From HdN1 sp052035295 (GTDB taxonomy: Bacteria; Pseudomonadota; Gammaproteobacteria; Pseudomonadales; Ketobacteraceae), in NCBI GenBank assembly GCA_052035295.1, contig JBPOHS010000080.1, positions 1-21,784 on the forward strand: a stretch of 21,784 bases of DNA, written 5' to 3'. Within the stretch, counting starts at the first letter, position 1. Each line of letters opens with the position of its first letter. A program made the position numbers and the translations under genes. Below the pieces are notes generated by a model. The model had not been told where the DNA came from, did no database searches, and saw nothing but the letters and a program-made list of their open reading frames with translations. This document shows, one piece after another, positions 13,889-21,350 of the stretch.

Positions 13889-15436
13889 TCAACCGCGTTT
13901 TTTCTTGGCTTCGGATTCCAGGCTGAGGCCGGCAATAACGAACTTGATCAGCTTCCAGGGACTCTTGACGAACAACGCATCGATCATTTTGGTGAACAGT
14001 TCGTACTTGCGTGAAGTGTACGGGTACCAGTTCGCCTCGATCTTGGCAGAGTCGGCATCGATCAGCAGGGACTTCGAACGGGTATAACCCAGCAATCCTT
14101 CCTCACCTTTCTGTCTGCCGTAACCACTGGCCTTGCACCCGCCAAACGGCAGCGCAGGGTTGCCTTCCGTCAGCATGACGTTGTTGATGGAAACTGCACC
14201 GCATTCCAGTTGGCGGGCCACGCGTTCGGCACGTTTCACGTCGTGACTCCAAACACTTGCCGAGAGACCGAACTCGGTGGCGTTGGTGAGTTTGACGACT
14301 TCATCTTCGGAAGTGAATTTCATCACGGGCAGCAGCGGGCCAAACGTTTCTTCACGCAACACCTGCATGTCAGGCGTTACATTGGTGATAACCGTGGGAA
14401 GATAGAACAACTCATTACTGTGCAGCACTTCGCCGCCGCAGTGTATGGTGGCTCCTTTGGCGCGTGCGTCCTCCACCTGTCTTCTCACAATGTCGAGCTG
14501 GAAATCCACGGTCATTCCGCCGACGTCCGCGTTGCCGGTATCGCCGGCATTGATGACCAGGCGGCGGGCTTCCGACGCGAGCATCTCGACAAACTTGTCG
14601 TAAATGCCAGCCTGTACATAGATACGTTCCACGGAACTGCACGATTGCCCGGCATTGGTCAGCGCGCCCCACAGCACTCCTGAGACGGCACGTTGCAGGT
14701 TTACATCGTCGAACACGATGGCTTGATCCTTGCCACCCAATTCAATGTCTACCGGAATCAGTTTTTCTGCTGCCTGGCTCAGGATACGCTTGCCGGTACG
14801 TGCGGAGCCGGTGAAGAAAATCTTGTCCGGACGTTCATCAATCAGGCGTTGGGCGGTAACGCCGGTTCCATAGGCGATAAAGACGCTTTGTTCGAGCAAC
14901 GGATCCACGGCCATGAGTTTCTCGATGATGCCTTTCAGTGGCGTCACTTCCGACGGTTTCAGGATGACCGCGTTCCCGGCCACATAGCCGGCGAGAATGG
15001 ATGTCAGTGCAATGTGCAGCGGATAGTTCCATGGCGTGATGATGAGCACGACACCCATCGCTTCGTGAACGATGCGGGATTTCTTGCCCATCAACGTGAT
15101 GGGTGTGCTCACCTTTTTGTCTGCAAGCACTTTGCGGGCATTTTTCTCGAGCCATTCGAAGTTGTCGAGAATGCCAAGGATCTCGGACACCAGCGCGTCG
15201 GAACGGCACTTGCGGGTCTCGGCGGTCAACTGGTCGATAATGGCTTCCTTGTCGCGCACGATAACGTCTATCAGCTTGTGTACAGCTTCCAGGCGCGCTT
15301 CCAGTGAGGTTTTGCGCAGACGTTCAGACGCTTTGCGCGCATCCGCGAACATCTGTTTCAGTTCGGCTTCACCGGTATCCATCATCGTTTCAAAGGTGAT
15401 GTCCTGGTTTTTTTTCGACTTTTTTGCAGTTTCCAT
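13889..15436 (-). CDS. NAD(P)+-dependent aldehyde dehydrogenase
   Basis: This enzyme oxidises an aldehyde to the carboxylic acid. The 515 residues carry the complete ALDH signature: TPWNYPLH with the oxyanion Asn N137, KPSEVTP at 160-166, FTGS at 208-211, the general base E232 in IELGGKD, and the nucleophile C266 in NAGQSCSS. ETFGPLLPV and the C-terminal PFGGCKASGYG also fit. The N-terminus is lysine-rich, and about 40 residues extend past the usual end (KSPWKLIKFVIAGL then EAKKKRG); the hydrophobic stretch could be a weak membrane contact, as in fatty aldehyde dehydrogenases. The substrate is not readable; a long-chain or P450-derived aldehyde would fit the neighbours. The start codon has only a weak GGGT site. 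It lies downstream of the PLP-enzyme gene on the same strand, 98 bp apart. Confidence 0.95.
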   Translation of the reverse strand: METAKKSKKNQDITFETMMDTGEAELKQMFADARKASERLRKTSLEARLEAVHKLIDVIVRDKEAIIDQLTAETRKCRSDALVSEILGILDNFEWLEKNARKVLADKKVSTPITLMGKKSRIVHEAMGVVLIITPWNYPLHIALTSILAGYVAGNAVILKPSEVTPLKGIIEKLMAVDPLLEQSVFIAYGTGVTAQRLIDERPDKIFFTGSARTGKRILSQAAEKLIPVDIELGGKDQAIVFDDVNLQRAVSGVLWGALTNAGQSCSSVERIYVQAGIYDKFVEMLASEARRLVINAGDTGNADVGGMTVDFQLDIVRRQVEDARAKGATIHCGGEVLHSNELFYLPTVITNVTPDMQVLREETFGPLLPVMKFTSEDEVVKLTNATEFGLSASVWSHDVKRAERVARQLECGAVSINNVMLTEGNPALPFGGCKASGYGRQKGEEGLLGYTRSKSLLIDADSAKIEANWYPYTSRKYELFTKMIDALFVKSPWKLIKFVIAGLSLESEAKKKRG

Positions 15437-15484
15437 GATGAATTACCCGTGTGTCGGCCTGGTGTGTTCAATGGTTATCGCAGT

Positions 15485-15548
15485 GGTTTATGCGAATGTT
15501 GGTTTATGCGAGTATTGTTTTACGCGAGTATTGTTTTATGCGAAGTTT
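15485..15548. repeat. Tandem 16-bp repeat, four copies
   Basis: Units start at 15485, 15501, 15517 and 15533. On the + strand they read GGTTTATGCGAATGTT, GGTTTATGCGAGTATT, GTTTTACGCGAGTATT, and GTTTTATGCGAAG followed by a degenerate end. The array fills about two thirds of the gap between the PLP-enzyme and aldehyde dehydrogenase genes. The fourth unit contains the stop codon and last codons of the PLP enzyme (minus strand). The period of 16 bp is about one and a half helical turns. Confidence 0.9.
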
Positions 15549-16729
15549 TTGCCTTCGCCGCGATAAGTGTGAAATGTTTCGACGATTTGATTGCCACGCA
15601 GGGCATTCAATGTATCAAATCGCTCGCAAAGTTCGCCCGCCTTGGAATGGCGCCAGAATACCGGTGCACCCAGTTCCAGCGTCGGTTTTTTCAGTTTGAT
15701 CGGGGTCTGCACTTCGCCGCAACCTTCGTTCTTGATCAACGTAATGCCGGTCGGAAGATGCGGGTAAGGACCCTTGATATCGGAAATGGCGCCCGACGCG
15801 ACGTAGCCACCGCTAAAACAGGTGTACATGCCTTTGCGAGGTTGACGCGAGACAGGTGTAGCGAAGCCCGCGGCGGGTTCGTGCTTGAATTCCAGATAGC
15901 AGTCAAACAATCGTGGCGAATAGAAACCGCTGCCGACGGCCACTTCAGTGACCGACGCATCCCGGAAGGTGGATTCGATACTGCCGGTGCCACCACCGTT
16001 CACCAGGGTGATGTTCGCGCCCATTTCCTTGAGTGCCGCAACGACTTCCTGCCGGCGCTGATGGAAAATCGGGATGGATTTCGCTTTCAGTTTGGGCACG
16101 ACGGCGTTTTCCAGCCACTTGCCGGGGGCGTTATCGACGGCTCCCGCCACTTGCGATTCATAGCCCATCACGGCACACAGGTTGATGCCGGGCAGCGAGG
16201 CGATTTTTCCGTAAAGCTGTCGTGCATCATTGGCGCTGCGGATCGGGGAGCGATATACGCCGAAATAAAGTCCGGGGAAATCCACCGACATGTCGACATC
16301 CAGGCAAACGGGTGCCACTACTCCGTGTTGGCGGGCGATGTCATTGATCAATTGGGCGTGTTGTACGCAATCGATCATCAGGTAGATCCGCTTGCCGGCG
16401 GCAATCTGCTTGCAGACAGCGTCAATAGAGGCTTTGCATACGCTGGGATAAGCCACCAGCAGGTCATCCATCCCGGTGCTGGCCAGCCAGGCCGCCTCGG
16501 CAGGGTGATAGCACATGATGCCGACGAAGTTCTTGCCCTTGTCCAGCAGGTAATTGAGGACAGCACGCGACCGGATCGACTTGGACACCACCCGCACTGG
16601 TCTACCGCCGGCACGGGCAGATATCGCCTGCATGTTGGTGTCCAGAAGGTCGAGGTCGAGCCAGGCTGCCGGGAGGGTCACGGAGGCCATTGCTGTCTTG
16701 TACTGGCTATAGCGCTGTTCAGGGTTCAT
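15536..16729 (-). CDS. Fold-type III PLP enzyme, alanine racemase / D-threonine aldolase-like
   Basis: The 397 residues match proteins annotated as amino acid deaminase/aldolase or D-serine dehydratase-like. The N-terminal alanine-racemase-type barrel starts with LPAAWLDLDLLDTNM, and the PLP-binding lysine is K50 in VRVVSKSIRS. GIMCYHPAEAAWLASTGMDDLLVAYP, VCLDVDMS, MGYESQV and the phosphate-binding VNGGGTGS follow. The C-terminal beta domain ends in TYRGEGKNFA. Such enzymes act on D-amino acids or beta-hydroxy amino acids; the reaction here cannot be told. I start it at ATG 16729 with AGGA nine bases upstream; the frame extends back to a TTG at 16783 without a better site. The stop lies inside the 16-bp repeat array. 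It probably shares a transcript with the aldehyde dehydrogenase. Confidence 0.85.
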   Translation of the reverse strand: MNPEQRYSQYKTAMASVTLPAAWLDLDLLDTNMQAISARAGGRPVRVVSKSIRSRAVLNYLLDKGKNFVGIMCYHPAEAAWLASTGMDDLLVAYPSVCKASIDAVCKQIAAGKRIYLMIDCVQHAQLINDIARQHGVVAPVCLDVDMSVDFPGLYFGVYRSPIRSANDARQLYGKIASLPGINLCAVMGYESQVAGAVDNAPGKWLENAVVPKLKAKSIPIFHQRRQEVVAALKEMGANITLVNGGGTGSIESTFRDASVTEVAVGSGFYSPRLFDCYLEFKHEPAAGFATPVSRQPRKGMYTCFSGGYVASGAISDIKGPYPHLPTGITLIKNEGCGEVQTPIKLKKPTLELGAPVFWRHSKAGELCERFDTLNALRGNQIVETFHTYRGEGKNFA

Positions 16730-16783
16730 GTGGTTCCATCCTGTAATTGGCACTAAAGTACCATATATGTGCGAGCAGAGCAA

Positions 16784-16814
16784 TTACTGCATACGTGCTG
16801 CATTTTGCTATGCT
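16784..16814 (+). promoter_or_regulatory. Possible extended -10 promoter of the thioesterase operon
   Basis: TGCTATGCT (16806-16814) is an extended -10 element. The best -35 candidate, TTACTG (16784-16789), is 19 bases upstream of it, which is long but tolerated with an extended -10. An eight-base palindrome CATATATG (16762-16769) lies in the same divergent spacer. Confidence 0.35.
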
Positions 16815-16911
16815 CAAGGCTGGAAAAAACACGCATGATCAACTGCTTGGATGGATCAACGCGGAGTCGGAAGCTTCCGTCCATGATGACGTCAAGGAAA
16901 AATACCCATGA
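16810..16911 (+). CDS. Possible 33-residue upstream ORF
   Basis: An open frame of 33 codons (MLKAGKNTHD... ending KEKYP) ends in TGA within the ATGA of the first thioesterase gene. It has no ribosome binding site, and its ATG falls inside the proposed -10 box, so it is more likely part of the leader than a gene. Confidence 0.1.
   Translation: MLKAGKNTHDQLLGWINAESEASVHDDVKEKYP
16868..16879. promoter_or_regulatory. 12-bp palindrome in the thioesterase leader
   Basis: CGGAAGCTTCCG is a perfect palindrome 28 bases before the first thioesterase ATG and downstream of the proposed promoter. It could bind a dimeric repressor. A chance occurrence is possible. Confidence 0.3.
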
Positions 16912-17408
16912 GTGAACAGGTTCCCGCGGATTCCCCCCCGTCATACGACTACCACCGAATGGTAAACAAATTCATGAAGAGCATCCGCCACGGCCAGACG
17001 CTCGGGCTGGAGTTGGTGGCGGCTGCGAAAGAGGGTATTACCATCAAGCTTCCTTATAAGGAGGAGCTGGTCGGCAACCCGTACACCGGTGTCATTCACG
17101 GCGGCGCCATTACTGCCTTGCTCGATCAGTCCTGCGGCATGGCTGTGGCAGCGGCGATCGCCCCCGAGCTCGATATCACGCCGACCATCGATCTGCGTAT
17201 TGACTACATGCGCCCGGCCGAGCCTCATCGTGATGTACTGGCCTTCACCGAAGTGTATCGCGTGACCAAAAGCGTCGTGTTCGCGCGCGGTGTGGCGTAT
17301 CAGGACGATATCAACAAACCCATCGCGCATTGCGTGGCAACCTTCATCCGTATGGGAATGAAGGATGGTTACCTGGGCGGCAAGAAAAAACAGGAAGGTG
17401 CCGCATGA
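16908..17408 (+). CDS. PaaI-family hotdog-fold thioesterase, first of a pair
   Basis: This 166-residue protein has the hotdog-fold acyl-CoA thioesterase signature NPYTGVIHGGAITALLDQSCG: H64-G-G begins the central helix, and D73 takes the catalytic acidic position of the PaaI/YdiI group. DLRIDYMRPA and the later CVATFIRMG strand fit the fold. Family members hydrolyse acyl- or aryl-CoA thioesters in the cytoplasm as homo-tetramers. The first 15 or so residues are polar and probably disordered. The ATG is preceded by AAGGAA, ten bases away. The stop TGA overlaps the ATG of the next gene, so the two products are made together and could form a mixed complex. Confidence 0.88.
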   Translation: MSEQVPADSPPSYDYHRMVNKFMKSIRHGQTLGLELVAAAKEGITIKLPYKEELVGNPYTGVIHGGAITALLDQSCGMAVAAAIAPELDITPTIDLRIDYMRPAEPHRDVLAFTEVYRVTKSVVFARGVAYQDDINKPIAHCVATFIRMGMKDGYLGGKKKQEGAA

Positions 17409-17839
17409 TGTCGCTCGAACAGGTGCTGGAAGCGTGCCATGCCGAGAACAATTACCAGAAGCTCGTAGACAATGTCCCATACGCCCGTTTACTGGGTATC
17501 GAGTGCGAGCGGATGGGTGACGAAGTGTTGTTCAAATTACCGCCGAGAGAAAGTAATATTGGCAACCCGACGCTGCCAGCCATCCATGGTGGCGTATTGG
17601 GCGGCTTTATCGAGCATTCAGCGATACTCCACGTTGTCATGTTCATGGAACGCCCGCAATTCCCTCGTATCATCGATCTTTCGATCGATTATCTGAGTGC
17701 CGGTCATTTTCGTGATACCTATGCGGAATGCCGTATTCTGCGCATGGGCCGACGTATCGCCAATGTGTCCGTGGATTTGTGGCAAAAGTCGCGTAGTCAT
17801 CCGATAGCAACCGCGAGGGCGCATATGTTGCTTGAGTAG
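17405..17839 (+). CDS. PaaI-family hotdog-fold thioesterase, second of a pair
   Basis: A second hotdog protein of 144 residues, only distantly similar to its neighbour. It has NPTLPAIHGGVLGGFIEHSA with H61-G-G and E70 at the position of the catalytic acid, and IIDLSIDYLSAG, the equivalent of the strand in the first protein. The start is ATG 17405 (ATGATG, so 17408 is an alternative), with AGGAAGG upstream inside the first gene. A longer frame back to 17330 would overlap the first gene by about 80 bases and is not supported. The Glu/Asp difference between the pair suggests different substrates or a catalytic and a supporting subunit; neither can be shown here. The next gene follows after 18 bases. 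Confidence 0.85.
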   Translation: MMSLEQVLEACHAENNYQKLVDNVPYARLLGIECERMGDEVLFKLPPRESNIGNPTLPAIHGGVLGGFIEHSAILHVVMFMERPQFPRIIDLSIDYLSAGHFRDTYAECRILRMGRRIANVSVDLWQKSRSHPIATARAHMLLE

Positions 17840-17857
17840 CGATAAGGTTGAGGCTTG

Positions 17858-19147
17858 ATGAGTGCAGTGACGGCGGGTGTGTTTTTTTTGGCGGTGGCTG
17901 TCGTCATCGTCATGGCTGTCTTGTTGGGTAGTCGCTTCGTCGAGGCTCATCAGCGTTTCAAACTCGCCGTGCTATTGCGCTGGCCCGTTCGCCAGTACCG
18001 GGTCTCTGACATCCTCCGTGGTTCGGTATCACTCATCATTTCCATGCTCGCCGCAGGATATCTTGCGGTCGTTTCCGGCGCCCTGTGGTTGCGGATGAAT
18101 CCCGAAAACCCTGTCCTGCCGGCGGATTCTGGTGCGGTTCGCTACCAGAGCGCCTTTCCTGTCGTCGATGTGCCGGGTTCCGGCGAATTGTCGGCCCTGT
18201 TCCGGGGAGATAGCCGTGGTTGGCAGAACATTGACTGGGACACGGCAGGTATCCGTTTTTCTGACGGCAAAGTGGGCTCGCCGGTCAGAATGATGCATAT
18301 CCATTTGCAGGAAGGCTGGGATAGCGAGGGCGAGACATTCCGGCTGTCCATAACGCCTGCACACCTCAATGCACCCGTTATCGAACTCCTGTCCTTTGAC
18401 CCCGCCTCGGGGGGAGCCCCGGACATTGCCGTCATCAAGGGCGGGTACTGGCTTGAGCTGGAGGTGGCAGAAGCTCACGAAAGCGTCTTGCGCGGGCGTA
18501 TCCGCCTCGTGCTTCCCAAGGCCTACCAGACCTGGCTGGTCGGCGACTTTGTTGCCAGCCCCAATGGCATCCGCTATGTCCATGGAGAGCTCGACAGAAC
18601 GCATGATACGCCACAGACCCTTGCGCGGATTGGTGCTTCCCATGCGAATTCCCTGCTGTGGCGATGGATCGAAGGGGCTCCCCAGGTATCCCGGGTGAGT
18701 TTGCAGACCAGTTTTGAACCCATGAGTGGGCAGGGGATGGTGCGGGTCAATCTGGGGAATCTGGGCGACTTTGATTTGCCGCTGGCGTTTGCGAAAGGGG
18801 AGTCCGGTTGGTATGTGGTGCCTGATTCCGTGCCGCTGCTGGCCGCAACGCTGGAGATGCAGAGCTTCCCGTCAGCGGCAGGCAATGCCAAACCTTCGAT
18901 GGCGGTGCCCGCCGCGAAGGCGTCGTCGGTTTCCTCGCCGGAACCGGCGACGATTGAGCGGTTCGGTGTGCTGCACAGGAATATCGGACTGCAGGGCAAT
19001 CTCTATACGCTGGACGGAAGGCGGATTGCTGGCGCTATCGCTGGTGTTGAGGGCAATCAGTTGCGCTTGCAGCGGGTGGTGGAAGGCAACGCCCTCGTGG
19101 TGGCCGTGTCTGAAAGCAATTTCCTGAAGTTCGTCCCCTTGCGGTAA
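17858..19147 (+). CDS. Unrecognised protein with two N-terminal membrane helices
   Basis: I do not recognise a family. The 429-residue product opens with a hydrophobic helix at about 4-24 (VFFLAVAVVIVMAVLLG), a basic loop of about 30 residues with several Arg and Lys (about 26-54), and a second helix at about 55-78 (SLIISMLAAGYLAVVSGALWL). The positive loop suggests a cytoplasmic hairpin with both the N-terminus and the large C-terminal part (from about 80) in the periplasm. That part looks beta-rich and has a low-complexity Ala/Ser/Pro linker at about 348-368 before a last small domain. No catalytic motif is evident. GAGG lies five bases before ATG 17858; the frame also allows TTG 17855. It follows the thioesterases by 18 bases and probably shares their operon. 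Confidence 0.75.
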   Translation: MSAVTAGVFFLAVAVVIVMAVLLGSRFVEAHQRFKLAVLLRWPVRQYRVSDILRGSVSLIISMLAAGYLAVVSGALWLRMNPENPVLPADSGAVRYQSAFPVVDVPGSGELSALFRGDSRGWQNIDWDTAGIRFSDGKVGSPVRMMHIHLQEGWDSEGETFRLSITPAHLNAPVIELLSFDPASGGAPDIAVIKGGYWLELEVAEAHESVLRGRIRLVLPKAYQTWLVGDFVASPNGIRYVHGELDRTHDTPQTLARIGASHANSLLWRWIEGAPQVSRVSLQTSFEPMSGQGMVRVNLGNLGDFDLPLAFAKGESGWYVVPDSVPLLAATLEMQSFPSAAGNAKPSMAVPAAKASSVSSPEPATIERFGVLHRNIGLQGNLYTLDGRRIAGAIAGVEGNQLRLQRVVEGNALVVAVSESNFLKFVPLR

Positions 19148-19186
19148 CCCCATTGATGCCATTGGCGATTGATTTAACGGGCCCCT

Positions 19187-19216
19187 CTTGAACTGCCATA
19201 AATTGCCCCCATAGAT
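19187..19216 (+). promoter_or_regulatory. Sigma-32 heat-shock promoter of htpG
   Basis: CTTGAAC (19187-19193) and CCCCATAGAT (19207-19216) are separated by 13 bases. The sigma-32 consensus is CTTGAAA, 11-16 bases, CCCCATNT. Both boxes match almost fully and stand about 40 bases before the htpG start, as in other Gammaproteobacteria where htpG belongs to the RpoH regulon. Confidence 0.85.
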
Positions 19217-19254
19217 TTGGCATCTTCGCACACTTCAATGGGAGGTATTTTTCG

Positions 19255-21186
19255 ATGAGCGTAGCCGCACAAAAAGAAACCCTGGGCTTTCAGGCCGAGG
19301 TCAAAAAACTGCTGCATTTAATGATCCACTCTTTGTACAGCAACAAAGAGATCTTCCTGCGGGAACTGATTTCCAACGCATCGGACGCTGCGGACAAGCT
19401 GCGTTTCCTGGCATTGTCGGACGCGGATATCTATGAAGGCGATGGCGATCTCAAAATCTGGATCGAGACCGATTCCGACGCCAAGACCATAACGATCACC
19501 GACAACGGCATCGGCATGACCCGCGATGAGGTCATCCAGCATTTGGGTACCATTGCCAAATCGGGTACCTCTGAATTCCTTTCGCACCTGAGCGGCGATC
19601 AGCGTAATGACTCGCAATTGATCGGCCAGTTCGGTGTCGGCTTCTATTCCGCGTTCGTGGTGGCGAAGAAAGTCGAGGTGTTCACCCGCAAGGCGGGCGT
19701 TGCGGCAGAGCAAGGCGTGCACTGGGTGTCGGAAGGCGAGGGTGAATTTGTTGTCGAAACGGTCAACAAGTCTCAGCGCGGCACCAGTATCGTATTGCAC
19801 TTGCGTGAAGAGGAAGCCGAATTCGCCGATGGTTGGCGAGTGCGTTCCATCGTGCGCAAATATTCAGACCACATTTCTCTGCCTGTTGTCATGAAGAAAG
19901 ACGCGCCCGACGTCGATGAGGAAACGGCGGAAGGCGAACAGGCTCCAGCCCCGAAAACACCGGAAGATGAAGTCGTCAACAAGGCGACCGCGTTGTGGAC
20001 CCGTTCGCGCGGCGAAATCACCGACGACGAATACAAGGAATTCTACAAACACATTGCGCATGATTTCGAAGACCCGGCGATCTGGAGTCACAATCGTGTC
20101 GAGGGCAAACAGGAATATACCAGCCTGTTGTACCTGCCGAAGCGCGCGCCCTTCGATCTCTACAACCGTGAAGCGCCGCGCGGGCTGAAGCTCTATGTGC
20201 AGCGTGTGTTCATCATGGACGAAGCTGAGCAGTTCCTGCCGCTTTACTTGCGTTTCATCAAGGGTGTGGTCGATTCGGCCGACATGCCGCTGAACGTCAG
20301 CCGCGAGATCCTGCAGAACAGCAAGGTCGTCGAAAACATGAAGAACGCGCTCACCAAGCGTGCGCTGGAAATGTTGGGCAAGCTGGCAGAGAACCAACCG
20401 GATGAGTTCAAAACGGTGTGGAAGAACTTCGGTCAGGTGCTGAAAGAAGGCCCGGCAGAAGACTATGCCAACAAGGAAAAAGTTGCCGGCCTGTTCCGTT
20501 TCGCTTCCACCCAGGGTAACGGTGCCGAACAGATCGTGTCGCTCGATGATTACATCGGTCGCATGAAAGAAGGCCAGGAACACATTTATTACATCACGGC
20601 AGAAAACTATAACGCTGCGGCTAACAGCCCTCACCTGGAAATTTTCCGCAAGAAGGGCGTAGAAGTGCTGGTCATGTACGATCGCATTGATGAATGGATG
20701 ATCGGCTATCTCAGCGACTTCAAGGGTAAACACCTGCAGAACGTTGCCAAAGGCGAGCTCGATTTGAGCAAGCTGGGCGGTGAAACCGAGGACAAGGCGC
20801 AACAGGAAGAGAAAGAGAAGACTCACAAGGATCTGCTGGAGCGCCTGAAAACGTCCCTGCATGACAAGGTGTCTGAAGTCAAGGTGTCCACCCGCCTGAC
20901 CGATTCCCCTGCCTGTGTGGTTGCCGGCGCTTATGATCTGGGCCCGCAAATGCGTCAGATCATGGAAGCGGCAGGTCAAAAGATGCCGGTGTCCCATCCC
21001 ACTCTTGAGGTCAATGTGGATCATCCGCTGGTCGAGCGTCTTGAAAAGGAGATTCAGCAAGACCGTTTCGACGAACTGGCCCATATCATCTTCGATCAAG
21101 CCACTCTGGCCGAAGGCAGTTCGCTCGAAGATCCGGCGCTTTATGTGCGACGAATCAACAAGCTGCTACTGGAAATGTTCAACTGA
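19255..21186 (+). CDS. htpG: Chaperone HtpG, bacterial Hsp90
   Basis: HtpG is a cytoplasmic ATP-dependent dimeric chaperone that helps remodel client proteins with DnaK. The 643 residues are somewhat longer than the 624 of E. coli. The N-terminal GHKL ATPase domain shows SLYSNKEIFLRELISNASDAADKLR with E37 and N41 (ATP hydrolysis and Mg binding), DNGIGM, GTIAKSG and the lid motif GQFGVGFYSAF. An acidic linker follows (DVDEETAEGEQAPAPKTPEDE), then the middle domain with SREILQNSKV, and the C-terminal dimerisation domain ending HIIFDQATLAEG... LLLEMF. GGGAGG lies ten bases upstream of the ATG. A sigma-32 promoter drives it, independent of the preceding operon. Confidence 0.98.
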   Translation: MSVAAQKETLGFQAEVKKLLHLMIHSLYSNKEIFLRELISNASDAADKLRFLALSDADIYEGDGDLKIWIETDSDAKTITITDNGIGMTRDEVIQHLGTIAKSGTSEFLSHLSGDQRNDSQLIGQFGVGFYSAFVVAKKVEVFTRKAGVAAEQGVHWVSEGEGEFVVETVNKSQRGTSIVLHLREEEAEFADGWRVRSIVRKYSDHISLPVVMKKDAPDVDEETAEGEQAPAPKTPEDEVVNKATALWTRSRGEITDDEYKEFYKHIAHDFEDPAIWSHNRVEGKQEYTSLLYLPKRAPFDLYNREAPRGLKLYVQRVFIMDEAEQFLPLYLRFIKGVVDSADMPLNVSREILQNSKVVENMKNALTKRALEMLGKLAENQPDEFKTVWKNFGQVLKEGPAEDYANKEKVAGLFRFASTQGNGAEQIVSLDDYIGRMKEGQEHIYYITAENYNAAANSPHLEIFRKKGVEVLVMYDRIDEWMIGYLSDFKGKHLQNVAKGELDLSKLGGETEDKAQQEEKEKTHKDLLERLKTSLHDKVSEVKVSTRLTDSPACVVAGAYDLGPQMRQIMEAAGQKMPVSHPTLEVNVDHPLVERLEKEIQQDRFDELAHIIFDQATLAEGSSLEDPALYVRRINKLLLEMFN

Positions 21187-21197
21187 TCTGCACACTG

Positions 21198-21216
21198 GGC
21201 CGGCGTTATGCCGGCC
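21198..21216 (+). terminator. Probable htpG terminator
   Basis: GGCCGGC (21198-21204) pairs with GCCGGCC (21210-21216) around GTTAT, eleven bases after the htpG stop, followed by the moderately T-rich TTGTCGTTT. The T-run is broken, so termination may be partial. Confidence 0.55.
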
Positions 21217-21350
21217 TTGTCGTTTCTGCGTCACCCATCTGTCATGAATAGCCTGCTAGCTCCCCGGTCACGCAAATCGGGGGATTTTGTCGTCGGCTTT
21301 GACTAGAATTGAGCGCATTGATTGTTTTTCAGGAAGACGGATCCTCTCTC

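Noticed and set aside
14693..15307. Plus-strand open frame of 204 codons opposite the aldehyde dehydrogenase
   Set aside because: It is the antisense shadow of a complete ALDH with all catalytic residues.
15485..15548. CRISPR array or plasmid-type iterons
   Set aside because: The 16-bp units are directly adjacent without spacers, there are no cas or replication genes, and the context is chromosomal.
15449..16756. Plus-strand open frame of about 435 codons opposite the PLP enzyme
   Set aside because: It overlaps the minus-strand gene, which has the PLP lysine and VNGGGTGS motifs; the plus-strand translation has no family features and starts inside the 16-bp repeat.
17330..17404. N-terminal extension of the second thioesterase into the first gene
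   Set aside because: The hotdog fold starts after ATG 17405, which has a good ribosome binding site and an ATGA overlap.
21261..21288. Possible terminator TCCCC/GGGGA followed by TTTT upstream of gpsA
   Set aside because: Only five pairs with a long loop; too weak to call, and a better hairpin lies directly after htpG.
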